This document shows positions 25,960 through 34,235 of a stretch of 64,000 nt of DNA, piece by piece. Position numbers and translations under genes: made by a program. The number at the start of each line of letters is the position of its first letter. Position 1 is the stretch's first letter. This stretch comes from Hymenobacter gelipurpurascens (GTDB lineage: Bacteria > Bacteroidota > Bacteroidia > Cytophagales > Hymenobacteraceae): contig NZ_FYEW01000001.1 of assembly GCF_900187375.1 (NCBI RefSeq), positions 682,001-746,000 of the forward strand, written 5' to 3'. The notes under the pieces were generated by a model that had not been told where the DNA came from, made no database searches, and saw only the letters and a list, made by a program, of their open reading frames with translations.

Positions 25960-26655
25960 TCAAGGCAGATAGGTAAGCACCTCGCGCAAATCACTTACTT
26001 GATGGAACTCTAGTCCAGTCAGCTGCTCGGGCTCCACGCGTTCGAAAATCCAGGTGGCGTGGTAGGGCACGTGCACGGCCCGAAATCCCAATCGGGCAAT
26101 CGGCATAATATCGGATTTCAGCGAATTGCCGATCATACAAAAGGTCTCGGGCTGAGCGCTGTAGCGCGTAAGTAAACGCTGGTAGGTAGCCTCGTCCTTC
26201 TCGCTGACAATCTCTACGTGGTCGAAAAACTCTCCTAGCCCGGAGCGGGCAATTTTGCTTTCCTGATCGAACAGGTCGCCTTTGGTAAGCACCATCAGCT
26301 GATGGCCACGCTGGCGCAACTCGGTTAGGACTTCCTGTACGCCGGGTAGCGGCTCAATGGGGTAGCGCAGCAAGTCTTTGCCCATATCCAGAATGTGCTG
26401 AATGTCTGAACCGGTTATGGCACCGTCGGTGAGCTGGAGGGCAGTTTCGATCATGGAGAGCATGAAAGACTTGGCCCCATAGCCGAAGAGTTTCATGTTT
26501 TCCCGCTGCACCGCATTAAGCTGCCGGCTGATGCGGTCAGGATCGCCACAATGGGCCATGATGTTGAAGAGCCGGGCTTCTACCTGATCGAAATGCGGTT
26601 GGTTTGACCACAGTGTATCGTCGGCATCGAAGGCAATAAGATGGGGAGTAAACAT
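25960..26655 (-). CDS. HAD-superfamily phosphatase
   Basis: 231 residues from MFTPHLIAFDADDTLWSNQP. Motif I is FDADDTLW with the nucleophile and general acid aspartates; motif II is MVLTKGD (Thr in LTK); the conserved lysine lies in IVSEKDEATY; motif IV is CMIGNSLKSDIMPIARLG. A cap domain with helices sits between motifs I and II. It should remove phosphate from a small phosphorylated metabolite in the cytoplasm. The frame reaches 26829, but that part overlaps the opposite-strand gene and a -7 box at 26700-26707 lies 44 bases upstream of this ATG. Confidence 0.92.
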   Translation of the reverse strand: MFTPHLIAFDADDTLWSNQPHFDQVEARLFNIMAHCGDPDRISRQLNAVQRENMKLFGYGAKSFMLSMIETALQLTDGAITGSDIQHILDMGKDLLRYPIEPLPGVQEVLTELRQRGHQLMVLTKGDLFDQESKIARSGLGEFFDHVEIVSEKDEATYQRLLTRYSAQPETFCMIGNSLKSDIMPIARLGFRAVHVPYHATWIFERVEPEQLTGLEFHQVSDLREVLTYLP

Positions 26656-26699
26656 AGCCGCAGAACTAGGAAAACTGCGTGAGAAGGCGCGCAGGGCAG

Positions 26700-26707
26700 C
26701 AAAGTTA
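26700..26707 (-). promoter_or_regulatory. -7 box for the HAD phosphatase gene
   Basis: Minus-strand TAACTTTG, an exact TAnnTTTG match, 44 bases before the HAD start codon and 15 bases before the ATG of the divergent gene. Confidence 0.6.
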
Positions 26708-26722
26708 CCGAACTTAGCGCCC

Positions 26723-27358
26723 ATGAAACAGCCTATTAACCTGGCCACCTGGAACCGCCGCGAGCATTTTGCCTTCTTCTCTGCGTTTGAAGAACCTTTC
26801 TTCGGCTTAGTCGCGCCCGTGGAATGCACAGGCGCTCAGGCGGAAGCCAAGCGGCTGGGCGTGTCGTTTTTCCTGTACTACCTCTACCACGCCGTGCAGG
26901 CCGCCAACGAGATACCAGAGTTTCGCACGCGCATTGAGAATGGCCAGGTGTATCTATATGATCGGGTGCATGCCTCAGCCACGCTGGGCCGCGAAGACCA
27001 TACGTTTGCCTTTTCCTTTATTGAGCAGCACGATGAGTTGGCAGGTTTCGTGGCTTCCGCTACTGCTGAAATGGAGGCCGTACGCACCAGCACTGGCCTA
27101 CGCCTGAGCGAAACCACTGCCCGCCCCGATGTGCTGCATTGCTCGGCCCTGCCGTGGGTGCGCTTCAGCGGGCTCACCCATGCCCGCAGCTTCAGCCACC
27201 CGGATAGCTGCCCCAAAGTCTCCTTCGGCCAGCTCTATCAGGAGAACGGTGCCACCTGGATGCCCGTGTCTGTGAATATTCACCATGGCCTAGCCGATGC
27301 GTATCATGTAGGCCTATTCCTGGCGGCCTTTGAGCGCCGACTGAAACAGGGAAGCTAA
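26723..27358 (+). CDS. Chloramphenicol acetyltransferase-like protein
   Basis: 211 residues, the usual length of CAT monomers. The N-terminus (INLATWNRREHFAFFSAF) and the catalytic motif NIHHGLADAYHVGLF (about residues 180-194, canonical HHAVCDGFHV) with the active-site histidine are clear; the central segment FSFIEQHDELAGF and PKVSFGQ also fit. The active trimer transfers acetyl from acetyl-CoA to a hydroxyl group. The motif has GLAD in place of the common AVCD, so true chloramphenicol activity is uncertain. It is chromosomal backbone here, not part of a visible resistance element. Confidence 0.88.
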   Translation: MKQPINLATWNRREHFAFFSAFEEPFFGLVAPVECTGAQAEAKRLGVSFFLYYLYHAVQAANEIPEFRTRIENGQVYLYDRVHASATLGREDHTFAFSFIEQHDELAGFVASATAEMEAVRTSTGLRLSETTARPDVLHCSALPWVRFSGLTHARSFSHPDSCPKVSFGQLYQENGATWMPVSVNIHHGLADAYHVGLFLAAFERRLKQGS

Positions 27359-27384
27359 ACAGGGAACTTGGTGCAGATACTGGC

Positions 27385-28671
27385 CTACAGATGCTGAACG
27401 CCCAAAACGTCCAGTATGGCCCGGGCTTTCAGGAGGCATTCTTCGTATTCGCGCTCAGGCACAGAGTCATAGGTGATGGCGGAGCCGACCTGGAAGCTGA
27501 GGTAGCCGGTATCTTGGCGGTACTGCAGGCTGCGGATGACCACGTTGAAATCGAAGTCGCCATTTGGCAGTACGTAGCCGATGCTGCCGCTGTACAGGCC
27601 CCGACGGGCACGCTCGTAGTGCTCAATAAGCTGCATGGCCCTGATTTTCGGGGCACCCGTCATGGAGCCCATTGGGAAGGCGGCCCGTAGTGAATCAACC
27701 AGGCCTAGGCCTGGTTGGGCGGTGGCCTGCACGGTGGAAATCATCTGCCACACATGGCGGAAAGGGTAGAGGCCGAATAACTCCGGCACGTGCACCGTAC
27801 CGGTTTCGGCTACGCGCGCCAGATCGTTGCGCACCAGATCCACAATCATCAGGTTTTCGGCACGCTCTTTCTCGTCGTGCAGCAACGTCAGGCGCTGCTG
27901 TTCATCGGTTTCCGGGGTGGCACCGCGCCGGATGGTGCCTTTGATTGGTTGCGACAGCAGCGTGGAGCCCTGGCGACGCAGAAACCTTTCTGGAGAGGCG
28001 CAGAGTAAGTACCGGTCGTGCCAGCGGTAAAACCCGGCGAAAGGTGTAGGCGAAACCTCCTGCAAGCGCAGAAAGACCGCAACGGGGTCAAGCACCACGT
28101 TTTCGGCGTAGAATTCCTGACACAGGTTCAACTCGTACACTTCCCCGTTGAGAATGTCTTCCCGGATGTTCTCGACGGCCGCCAGATATTCCGCTTTTGG
28201 CATGCGGGCCTCAAAGGAAAGAGGAGCAGAAACAGGCGGCGTAAGTGGCGTAGTGGCCAGAATTTGCGCCAGTATATCGGTTGGGGAAGCAGAGGCGGAC
28301 GAGATGGTGTGGATTTCCAGAGTGTCCGTTTGCCATTCCAACCAGATTTCCGGCTCGAAAAAATGAAGTGTAGGCCACTCCAGCCCATCGGGGTGGCGGC
28401 TGTGCAGCACTTCCACTTCGTTTTTAAGATCGTAGGTGAGCAGTCCACACCGGGGCGCCTCGCTGGCCTGGCCTAGCCATTGTTCCAACTCCGCTAATGT
28501 GCCGGGAGAAGGAGCCAGTGAGCCCCGTACTGCTAACCGCCGCTGGAAGGAGCCGTGCGGATAGGCTACATTATTTGGCTCAAAATAGGCGCATAAAGGA
28601 AACCCAGAGGCCCACTCTAGAGCACGGGCGCGGAAGTCGGGCGGGAGGTCGGGTAGGCGAACAGAGTACAC
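27385..28671 (-). CDS. pabB: Aminodeoxychorismate synthase component I
   Basis: 428 residues. The chorismate-binding enzyme core is complete: LLSQPIKGTIRRGATPETDEQ with the lysine of PIKGT that separates PabB from TrpE (PIAGT), KERAENLMIVDLVRNDL, FPMGSMTGAPKIRAMQLIEHYE and GLYSGSIGYVLPNGDFDFNVVIRS. It converts chorismate and ammonia to 4-amino-4-deoxychorismate for folate. No pabA or pabC is adjacent. The start is GTG at 28671, only four bases after a TACCTTTG box, so the mRNA is probably leaderless. Confidence 0.93.
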   Translation of the reverse strand: MYSVRLPDLPPDFRARALEWASGFPLCAYFEPNNVAYPHGSFQRRLAVRGSLAPSPGTLAELEQWLGQASEAPRCGLLTYDLKNEVEVLHSRHPDGLEWPTLHFFEPEIWLEWQTDTLEIHTISSASASPTDILAQILATTPLTPPVSAPLSFEARMPKAEYLAAVENIREDILNGEVYELNLCQEFYAENVVLDPVAVFLRLQEVSPTPFAGFYRWHDRYLLCASPERFLRRQGSTLLSQPIKGTIRRGATPETDEQQRLTLLHDEKERAENLMIVDLVRNDLARVAETGTVHVPELFGLYPFRHVWQMISTVQATAQPGLGLVDSLRAAFPMGSMTGAPKIRAMQLIEHYERARRGLYSGSIGYVLPNGDFDFNVVIRSLQYRQDTGYLSFQVGSAITYDSVPEREYEECLLKARAILDVLGVQHL

Positions 28672-28675
28672 GGTG

Positions 28676-28683
28676 CAAAGGTA
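28676..28683 (-). promoter_or_regulatory. -7 box directly before pabB
   Basis: Minus-strand TACCTTTG followed by CACC and the GTG start codon. Transcription should start at or next to the start codon. Confidence 0.6.
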
Positions 28684-28762
28684 ACCGCCGGGTGCGAGGT
28701 AGCGAGACGCCGTTCGGTTGCCTGTTGCTAATACAACGCCTGGGTCAGCCAGAGGAACAGGG

Positions 28763-30310
28763 CTACTCTAACTCCTTCAGTGCCAGTTTTGCTTTGGTGT
28801 CGGTACTGTTTTTATACTCGTGTTTGGGGTAGCTCAGGGCCTTTTTAAAGTAGACACGGGCGGTATTCTTCTGTCCTTCCAGCTGGTATAAGTAGCCTAG
28901 CTGCAAAGCCGATTGGGGGGCAAAGTAATAAGGTGCGCTGCCCGCTAACGCAATTGTGCGGGCGTAAAGAAGCCGGGCCGAATCGGGGTGGCCTAGGAGG
29001 TGGTAGGCGCGGGCCCGCCGGTACGGTTCTTCTAGCCGGTCGCGCAAAGGTGTGGTGCGCACGGCCCGAAAGCTGTTTAGGGTGCGTAAGGCATCGTGGT
29101 AGTAGCCGCCGTCTATTTGCAGGCGGGCCCGCGTGAGCGTGCGGTTAAGCGGGAGCTTTTCCTCGAAAAACCGCTGCGCATAGTTGTCTTCCTCCAGCAC
29201 TGTACGGCCGCCCATATCAATCTGTCGGCGGTATTTTTCGGCGGAAGTGGCATCTCCGGCAAGCCAGGCTGCGAGATAGAGCTTGAAGGCGGCATCTTTG
29301 CGATAGTGCTGCCCGCTGTAATTCGTAAGGAATTGTTGGTTTTCCCGCGCTGAAGCGGCGTACTGGCCCTGGTAGAGCAACAGGTCGGCTGCCATGTGGT
29401 GCAGGTAGGGCAGGGCTAGGTAGGTTGGGCCGCTGGGGCAGGCCCGGTAAGCGGCCAAAGCCGCATCGGTGTGGTGCTGCTTTTTATGCAAGCTCACCCG
29501 TAGATACCCCAGCAACAAATTGTCAGGCTGTTGATGATGAAGCGTTTCCACCAGCTGCAGGGCGGCTTCGGGCTTTTTGTAGTACGTTTCTTCCAGTAGG
29601 GCCAGAATCAGGCGGGCTTCCAGTTGGAAGTCGTTGGGCTGGCTGGCAGCTAAGCGCATGTTCTGTAGGCCAGTCTCCACGCTGCCCGGCAGGCCTAGCA
29701 GCTTCAGGAACCAGCGGTAGTTTTCAGGCAAAGAGCCGATGAAGAACTGCATCATCCCCAGCGTTTTGCGGGCCGGCAGGTATTGCGGAAAGCGCTGCAC
29801 GACGGCCTGCATCTGGAGGAAGCTCTGGCGTAAGCTCCAGGCGCCCTGCACCTCATGCCCAAACACCACCTGTGCGGCCGCCTGGTGCAAACGGATTTCG
29901 GCCCGCGCATACGCCCGCAAAGCTCCGGCTTCCCCAGACTTCTCCAGCGTGCTTAGGCGCTGATCCTGGGCGTCGATGGTGGCCTGATACCCTGTGGCAT
30001 CCTGACTTATAAGTAGTTCTGTGATTTGCAGGCAATCGGCCACCAGCAAGGGTCCGGCGGCAGTAGGCGTGCGGGCTAGCTCCGGGCGTAGCAGGGAACG
30101 TGCCGCCGCGGGCCGCATCTTGAGTACTTCGGCGTAGGCGCGGGCGAGCTGTTTATTGAGGGTTGGCTGCTGGCTGGCTGCGGCTACCTCTGCCTCCTGG
30201 AGTGGGCCACTGAAGCTGGTATCTATACCCCATACGAAGCATGTCAGCCAGAGACACAGCCGTCGTAGGCCTCTGCCAAATCCTGCGCGCATCGGGGTGG
30301 GGAGCATCAT
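28763..30310 (-). CDS. Exported TPR-type protein
   Basis: 515 residues. A hydrophobic N-terminal stretch (LRRLCLWLTCFVWGIDTSF) suggests export. The body is almost wholly helical, with TPR-like pairs such as ALLEETYYKKPEAALQLVETLHHQQPDNLLLGYLRVSLHKKQHHTDAALAAYRACP read in pieces, and a last repeat SALQLGYLYQLEGQKNTARVYFKKALSYPKHEYKN. Proteins of this type in Bacteroidota have no known role; binding of other envelope proteins is plausible. Two ATG codons at the very start are possible. It follows a terminator and is transcribed alone. Confidence 0.75.
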   Translation of the reverse strand: MMLPTPMRAGFGRGLRRLCLWLTCFVWGIDTSFSGPLQEAEVAAASQQPTLNKQLARAYAEVLKMRPAAARSLLRPELARTPTAAGPLLVADCLQITELLISQDATGYQATIDAQDQRLSTLEKSGEAGALRAYARAEIRLHQAAAQVVFGHEVQGAWSLRQSFLQMQAVVQRFPQYLPARKTLGMMQFFIGSLPENYRWFLKLLGLPGSVETGLQNMRLAASQPNDFQLEARLILALLEETYYKKPEAALQLVETLHHQQPDNLLLGYLRVSLHKKQHHTDAALAAYRACPSGPTYLALPYLHHMAADLLLYQGQYAASARENQQFLTNYSGQHYRKDAAFKLYLAAWLAGDATSAEKYRRQIDMGGRTVLEEDNYAQRFFEEKLPLNRTLTRARLQIDGGYYHDALRTLNSFRAVRTTPLRDRLEEPYRRARAYHLLGHPDSARLLYARTIALAGSAPYYFAPQSALQLGYLYQLEGQKNTARVYFKKALSYPKHEYKNSTDTKAKLALKELE

Positions 30311-30315
30311 AGGGC

Positions 30316-30350
30316 AAAAAAAGAACGGCCCCGTAAAAGGCCGTTCTTTT
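30316..30350 (-). terminator. Terminator of the zinc-ribbon gene
   Basis: AAAAGAACGGCC and GGCCGTTCTTTT form a 12-bp stem with an 8-base loop, on the minus strand 22 bases after the stop at 30372. Confidence 0.85.
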
Positions 30351-30371
30351 GCAAGTCAATAAGCAGTAAGC

Positions 30372-31121
30372 CTACGCAACGCGAGCTTCTACGTCAGCCA
30401 AAACGCGGCCGCAGTGCTCACACACGATGATTTTCTTGTGGGCAATGATGTCTGCCTGGCGCTGCGGGGGCACCGTGTTGAAGCAGCCACCGCATGCATC
30501 GCGCTTTACCGTTACCACGGCCAGGCCGTTACGTACGTTACCGCGGATACGGGTGTAGGCCATCAGCAAACGATCCTCAACGGGCTTCACGGCTTCGCCG
30601 CGCTCGTCCATGAGTTTCTTCTCGTCGGCTTCGCTTTCACCTACAATCACATCGAGTTCACCTTTCTTGTTGGTAAGGTCTTTCTTCCGCTCTTCAAGGC
30701 GCTGCTTGGTGCCAGCGATATCGGTGTTCTTCAGCTCAATCTGGTACTGAGCTTCTTTGATTTTCTTCTCAGAAATCTGGATTTCCAGCTTCTGGAGTTC
30801 AATTTCCTTGGCAATAGCCTCGTACTCGCGGTTGTTGCGGACGTTCTGCTGCTGGTCTTCGTAGCGCTTAATGAGGCCGTCGGCATCTTTGGCGTTCTGC
30901 TTGCGCTGCTTGATCTGCTCGTTGAGTCCGGCGATTTCCTCGTCGAACTTGCTCACGCGCACCTCATAGCCGGCAATTTCGTCCTCCAGGTCACGAACCT
31001 CTTCTGGCAAGTCGCCACGCACGCGCCGGATTTCGTCGAGCTGCGAGTCGATACGCTGCAGATTCAGAAGGGCTTCCAGCTTGCTGGCAACGGGATTCTC
31101 CGCGGAGGGATTAGAAATCAT
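30372..31121 (-). CDS. Coiled-coil zinc-ribbon protein (CdsZ/YacG-like C4 zinc ribbon)
   Basis: 249 residues. Residues about 15-175 form one long coiled coil (rich in Glu, Lys, Leu with heptads such as EIELQKLEIQISEKKIKEAQYQIEL). The C-terminus has two CxxC pairs, CGGCFNTVPPQ and CEHCGRVL, making a zinc ribbon. The family is widespread in bacteria next to Nif3-like genes, as here, where the start overlaps the Nif3 gene end by 11 bases. A nucleic-acid-binding role is suggested for relatives; not established for this one. Confidence 0.88.
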   Translation of the reverse strand: MISNPSAENPVASKLEALLNLQRIDSQLDEIRRVRGDLPEEVRDLEDEIAGYEVRVSKFDEEIAGLNEQIKQRKQNAKDADGLIKRYEDQQQNVRNNREYEAIAKEIELQKLEIQISEKKIKEAQYQIELKNTDIAGTKQRLEERKKDLTNKKGELDVIVGESEADEKKLMDERGEAVKPVEDRLLMAYTRIRGNVRNGLAVVTVKRDACGGCFNTVPPQRQADIIAHKKIIVCEHCGRVLADVEARVA

Positions 31122-32214
31122 AACGGACGGGGTTGGTAAGGGTCTCAGCAGTTAAGAGCGCAAAAGTACTCCCAAAGTTGTCGGTAAGCAAATCCCGGAA
31201 TATTTCGCCCGTGAATTGCTCGCTCTCAAAGTGGCCTACGTCGCAGAGCATCAGGCGGCCTTCGGCGCCAAAATATTCGTGATACTTCAGGTCGCCGGTT
31301 ACATAGGCCTGGGCGCCAGCGGCGCGGGCCTTCCCGATAAGGAAGCTGCCCGCGCCACCGCACAAGGCCACCCGCCGGATGGGCTGGTCAAAATCAGTAT
31401 GTTTCACGACGGGCACGCCCAGCGCCTCGCGCAAATGCCGCCGGAATTCCTGGGGGCTCATCTCCTCGGTCAGGTCACCGACCATACCGGAGCCCACATC
31501 CTGGTGCACGTTTTCCAGCCTGATAAGCTCGTAGGCCACTTCTTCATACGGATGCGCCTGTTGCAACGCCCGCAGCACGGCGCCCTGCAGATGCAGTGGC
31601 AGCAGCACCTCCACGCGCTCCTCGCGTGTGCTTTCGGGCTGAAGCGGGGTGCCGGTATGGGGGTTAGTGCCCGCGCCCGGCGTGAACGTGCCGGTGCCTT
31701 CCATGCGGAAGCTGCAGTTGGAATACTGGCCTATCTGGCCCGCGCCGGCCTGATAGAGCGCCTGCAGCACTACCTCAGTATGCGCAGGAGGCACGTACGT
31801 TACGAGTTTGCCCAGCGTCCCCGATTTGGGATCGAGGATCTGCAGATTCTGCAGGCCCAGTTTCTCGGCCAGCTTCCGGTTGACGCCGTGCAGCACATTA
31901 TCCAGGTTGGTATGCGCTGCATAGATGGCTATGTCGTTTTTAATAGCCTTGATGATGGTTTGCTCTACTTCATTGGCCCCGGTAAGGCGTTTGAGCGGCT
32001 TGAACACCACCGGATGGTGGGCTACCACTACGTTGCAGCCGCGGCGCAGAGCTTCGTCTAGTATGGCCGGGGTGCAGTCTAGGGCAATGAGCACGCCGCG
32101 CACTTCCATCTGTGGGTTGCCGCACTGCAGGCCAGCATTGTCGTAGGATTCCTGGTAGGCCAGGGGAGCAGCGCGCTCCAGCACGCGGGCCAGTTCTTGA
32201 ACGGTTACGGGCAT
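31111..32214 (-). CDS. Nif3-like dinuclear metal-centre protein (YqfO type)
   Basis: 367 residues from MPVTVQELARVLERAAPLAYQESYDNAGLQCG. The metal-binding histidines lie in NVVVAHHPVVFKPLKRLTG (about 67-85) and near the end in CDVGHFESEQF (about 328-338). The middle third is the PII-like insert domain that marks the long YqfO branch. The family is called GTP cyclohydrolase I type 2 in some databases, without solid proof for most members. Forms hexameric rings in known structures. Co-transcribed with the zinc-ribbon gene. Confidence 0.92.
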   Translation of the reverse strand: MPVTVQELARVLERAAPLAYQESYDNAGLQCGNPQMEVRGVLIALDCTPAILDEALRRGCNVVVAHHPVVFKPLKRLTGANEVEQTIIKAIKNDIAIYAAHTNLDNVLHGVNRKLAEKLGLQNLQILDPKSGTLGKLVTYVPPAHTEVVLQALYQAGAGQIGQYSNCSFRMEGTGTFTPGAGTNPHTGTPLQPESTREERVEVLLPLHLQGAVLRALQQAHPYEEVAYELIRLENVHQDVGSGMVGDLTEEMSPQEFRRHLREALGVPVVKHTDFDQPIRRVALCGGAGSFLIGKARAAGAQAYVTGDLKYHEYFGAEGRLMLCDVGHFESEQFTGEIFRDLLTDNFGSTFALLTAETLTNPVRYDF

Positions 32215-32325
32215 ATAAGTACGGTGTTGAGAAGTCAGGAGCAAAGAAGATGCAGGCCTGGAAGTGGCCTAGAAGCAGCAGTAGGCCACTAAAGTAGCGG
32301 CAAGTTGCAACAGGAGCGTCAAGAC

Positions 32326-32997
32326 TTAACGCTTCACTGATTCCAGCACCTGCACGTAGTGGGCAACATTGTCGGCTAGAGCGCGGCGTTTGTACTGCAT
32401 GAGGTAGCGCGGATGGTCCAGCACATGAATGTGGTCGAATAGCTGTAGCTCATCATTCAGCTTCTGGAAATACTTGCCGTTGCGCTGACCCAGGCAAATG
32501 GCGGCGTGCCGCGCCAACCCCACCTCCTGCACCTGTTGCTGCATTCCCGACCTGATTCTTGGCCATAGCGCGGCCGTCACGGCCGGCGAATCGTAGAAGT
32601 TATAGTTCAGGCCGTTGCGCAGGAGCACCAACGGATACAGGGAACCTAGGAAAAAGTGTTCGTAAAATGCGGCTGGCCCGCCCATTGCCACTATTACAGC
32701 CTGCACAAACTCACTGGAAGGTTCCCGCCGCTGCGGCAACTCGTTCTCAATTCCCCAGGCCGCCAGCGCCACCGGATCGGTGAAGGCTACGCCCGTCCGA
32801 CCATTGCCCAGGCGGCCCGGATTGATGCCCAGCAGAGCCACACGCGGCTGGTTGCCGGTGTAGTAGCGCTGCGCAAATTGCGTGAACAACTCACGCGGCG
32901 TCGGGTCCTGATAGGGGCTGTAGGCCACTACCTCCTCCGGCAGAGTCTGGGGAACAGGAAATTCCGTGAGAAAGCGAAGCAGACGGTTGGCAAACAT
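32326..32997 (-). CDS. SMUG2-type uracil-DNA glycosylase family protein
   Basis: 223 residues from MFANRLLRFLTEFPVPQTLP. The UDG-fold motif 1 appears as VALLGINPGRLGNGRTGVAFTDP (about 61-83), with the GINPG loop and substrate-pocket residues, and the C-terminal motif as HIHVLDHPRYLMQY (about 186-199), where HPRY replaces HPSP. This matches the DUF4918/SMUG2 subfamily, which removes uracil or oxidised pyrimidines from DNA. The frame extends to 33138, but the ATG at 32997 fits the family start and leaves room for divergent promoters with lpxK. Confidence 0.88.
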   Translation of the reverse strand: MFANRLLRFLTEFPVPQTLPEEVVAYSPYQDPTPRELFTQFAQRYYTGNQPRVALLGINPGRLGNGRTGVAFTDPVALAAWGIENELPQRREPSSEFVQAVIVAMGGPAAFYEHFFLGSLYPLVLLRNGLNYNFYDSPAVTAALWPRIRSGMQQQVQEVGLARHAAICLGQRNGKYFQKLNDELQLFDHIHVLDHPRYLMQYKRRALADNVAHYVQVLESVKR

Positions 32998-33087
32998 AGG
33001 TGCGTCATCAGAAGGATGGTAGGCCACGTATACGCAGGAAAAAGAGGAGTTACGGTACTTCCGCACGGATAACAGCCCGCAACCCGC

Positions 33088-33095
33088 TATTTTTG
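33088..33095 (+). promoter_or_regulatory. -7 box for lpxK
   Basis: TATTTTTG, an exact TAnnTTTG match, 26 bases before the GTG start of lpxK. Confidence 0.5.
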
Positions 33096-33121
33096 CGCCT
33101 CTCCCTGCTATACCTGCGCCC

Positions 33122-34180
33122 GTGCCATCCTTGCTCACTCTGCTGTTATTGCCCCTGAGCTTGCTCTACGCCGGCGTGATGGCCGTGCGCAACCTGCTGT
33201 ACCATACGGGGCTAAACCCATCGGTGAGCTTCCCGGAGGTGCCGGTGCTAAACGTGGGCAATTTGCGGGTAGGAGGCACTGGCAAAACGCCCCATGTAGC
33301 CTTTCTACTCGCGCTGCTTCAGCAGCTAGGCCAGCATCCGGCCATGCTAAGCCGCGGCTATGGTCGGCAGACGCGCGGTTACCGCTTGGCCACTTTAACT
33401 GACACGGCGGCTACGATCGGCGACGAACCACTGCAACAGTTTAGGCATTTTGCGGGAGGCATTCCGGTGGCGGTGTGCGAAGACCGGGTAGCCGGAATCC
33501 GACAGCTGCTGCTTGATGCGCCTATCACTTCCGCCATCGTGCTGGATGATGCCTACCAACACCGCCGCGTGCAGCCGGCCATCAATATCCTGCTGACGGA
33601 ACAGGAGAGGCCCTTTACGGAAGACTTTGTGCTGCCCGCCGGCCGGTTGCGCGAAAGCAGGGTCGGAGCCGTGCGCGCCGACCTCATCATCGTAACGAAG
33701 TGCGACGAACTGCTTTCCGATGCCCGCCGGCAGGAGTTTACCCGCGACATCCGGCGCTACGCCCGGCCTACGGTGCCGGTGCTGTTCTCAACCTACGTGT
33801 ACGGGGAGCCGGTTGCGGTAGGGGCCGCCGCTAGGCCACTTGGGCCGGAGGTGGTGCTGCTCACGGGCATTGCCCGGCCTGAGCCGCTGGTGCAGTACCT
33901 CACATCGGCCGGCTACCACGTAGTGCACCACACTCGCTTTGCCGACCACCATGCCTTCACGGAAGCCGAAATAGCTGCCATTGCTGCGCAATTACAACCC
34001 CAGCAAAGCGTTTTCACTACGCAGAAAGACGCGGCCCGCCTGCTTGATCCGGCATTGGCACCCGTTGTCGCGCAATTGCCCGTATTTTACCTCCCCATTG
34101 AGGTGAGGTTCCTCGCCGATGGCCAAGCCCGCCTGCAGGAACTCCTGATGCCCTACTTTCAGCCCCACGCTGTTGTCTGA
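33122..34180 (+). CDS. lpxK: Tetraacyldisaccharide 4'-kinase
   Basis: 352 residues starting at GTG (MPSLLTLLLLPLSLLYAGVMAVRN), an N-terminal membrane helix typical of LpxK. The P-loop VGNLRVGGTGKTPHV (about 43-57) and LSRGYGR, VVCEDR-type (AVCEDRVAG), VLDDAYQHRR with catalytic acidic residues, and LPAGRLRES follow. It phosphorylates the 4'-position of the lipid A disaccharide at the inner membrane. It pairs in function with lptE in the same window. Its last bases overlap the possible TTG start of the porin frame. Confidence 0.95.
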   Translation: MPSLLTLLLLPLSLLYAGVMAVRNLLYHTGLNPSVSFPEVPVLNVGNLRVGGTGKTPHVAFLLALLQQLGQHPAMLSRGYGRQTRGYRLATLTDTAATIGDEPLQQFRHFAGGIPVAVCEDRVAGIRQLLLDAPITSAIVLDDAYQHRRVQPAINILLTEQERPFTEDFVLPAGRLRESRVGAVRADLIIVTKCDELLSDARRQEFTRDIRRYARPTVPVLFSTYVYGEPVAVGAAARPLGPEVVLLTGIARPEPLVQYLTSAGYHVVHHTRFADHHAFTEAEIAAIAAQLQPQQSVFTTQKDAARLLDPALAPVVAQLPVFYLPIEVRFLADGQARLQELLMPYFQPHAVV

Positions 34181-34182
34181 TT

Positions 34183-34190
34183 TACCTTTG
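34183..34190 (+). promoter_or_regulatory. -7 box for the putative porin gene
   Basis: TACCTTTG beginning three bases after the lpxK stop codon and 45 bases before the GTG at 34236. It would make the porin gene independent of lpxK. Confidence 0.55.
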
Positions 34191-34235
34191 ACTCCGCACT
34201 TCCGGGCCGTTGCGCCCGCCTACTGGTCGCCGCTG

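Noticed and set aside
31216..32061. Plus-strand frame of 281 codons opposite the Nif3-like gene
   Set aside because: Antisense shadow; rich in His/Gln/Leu as usual for such frames, and without family features.
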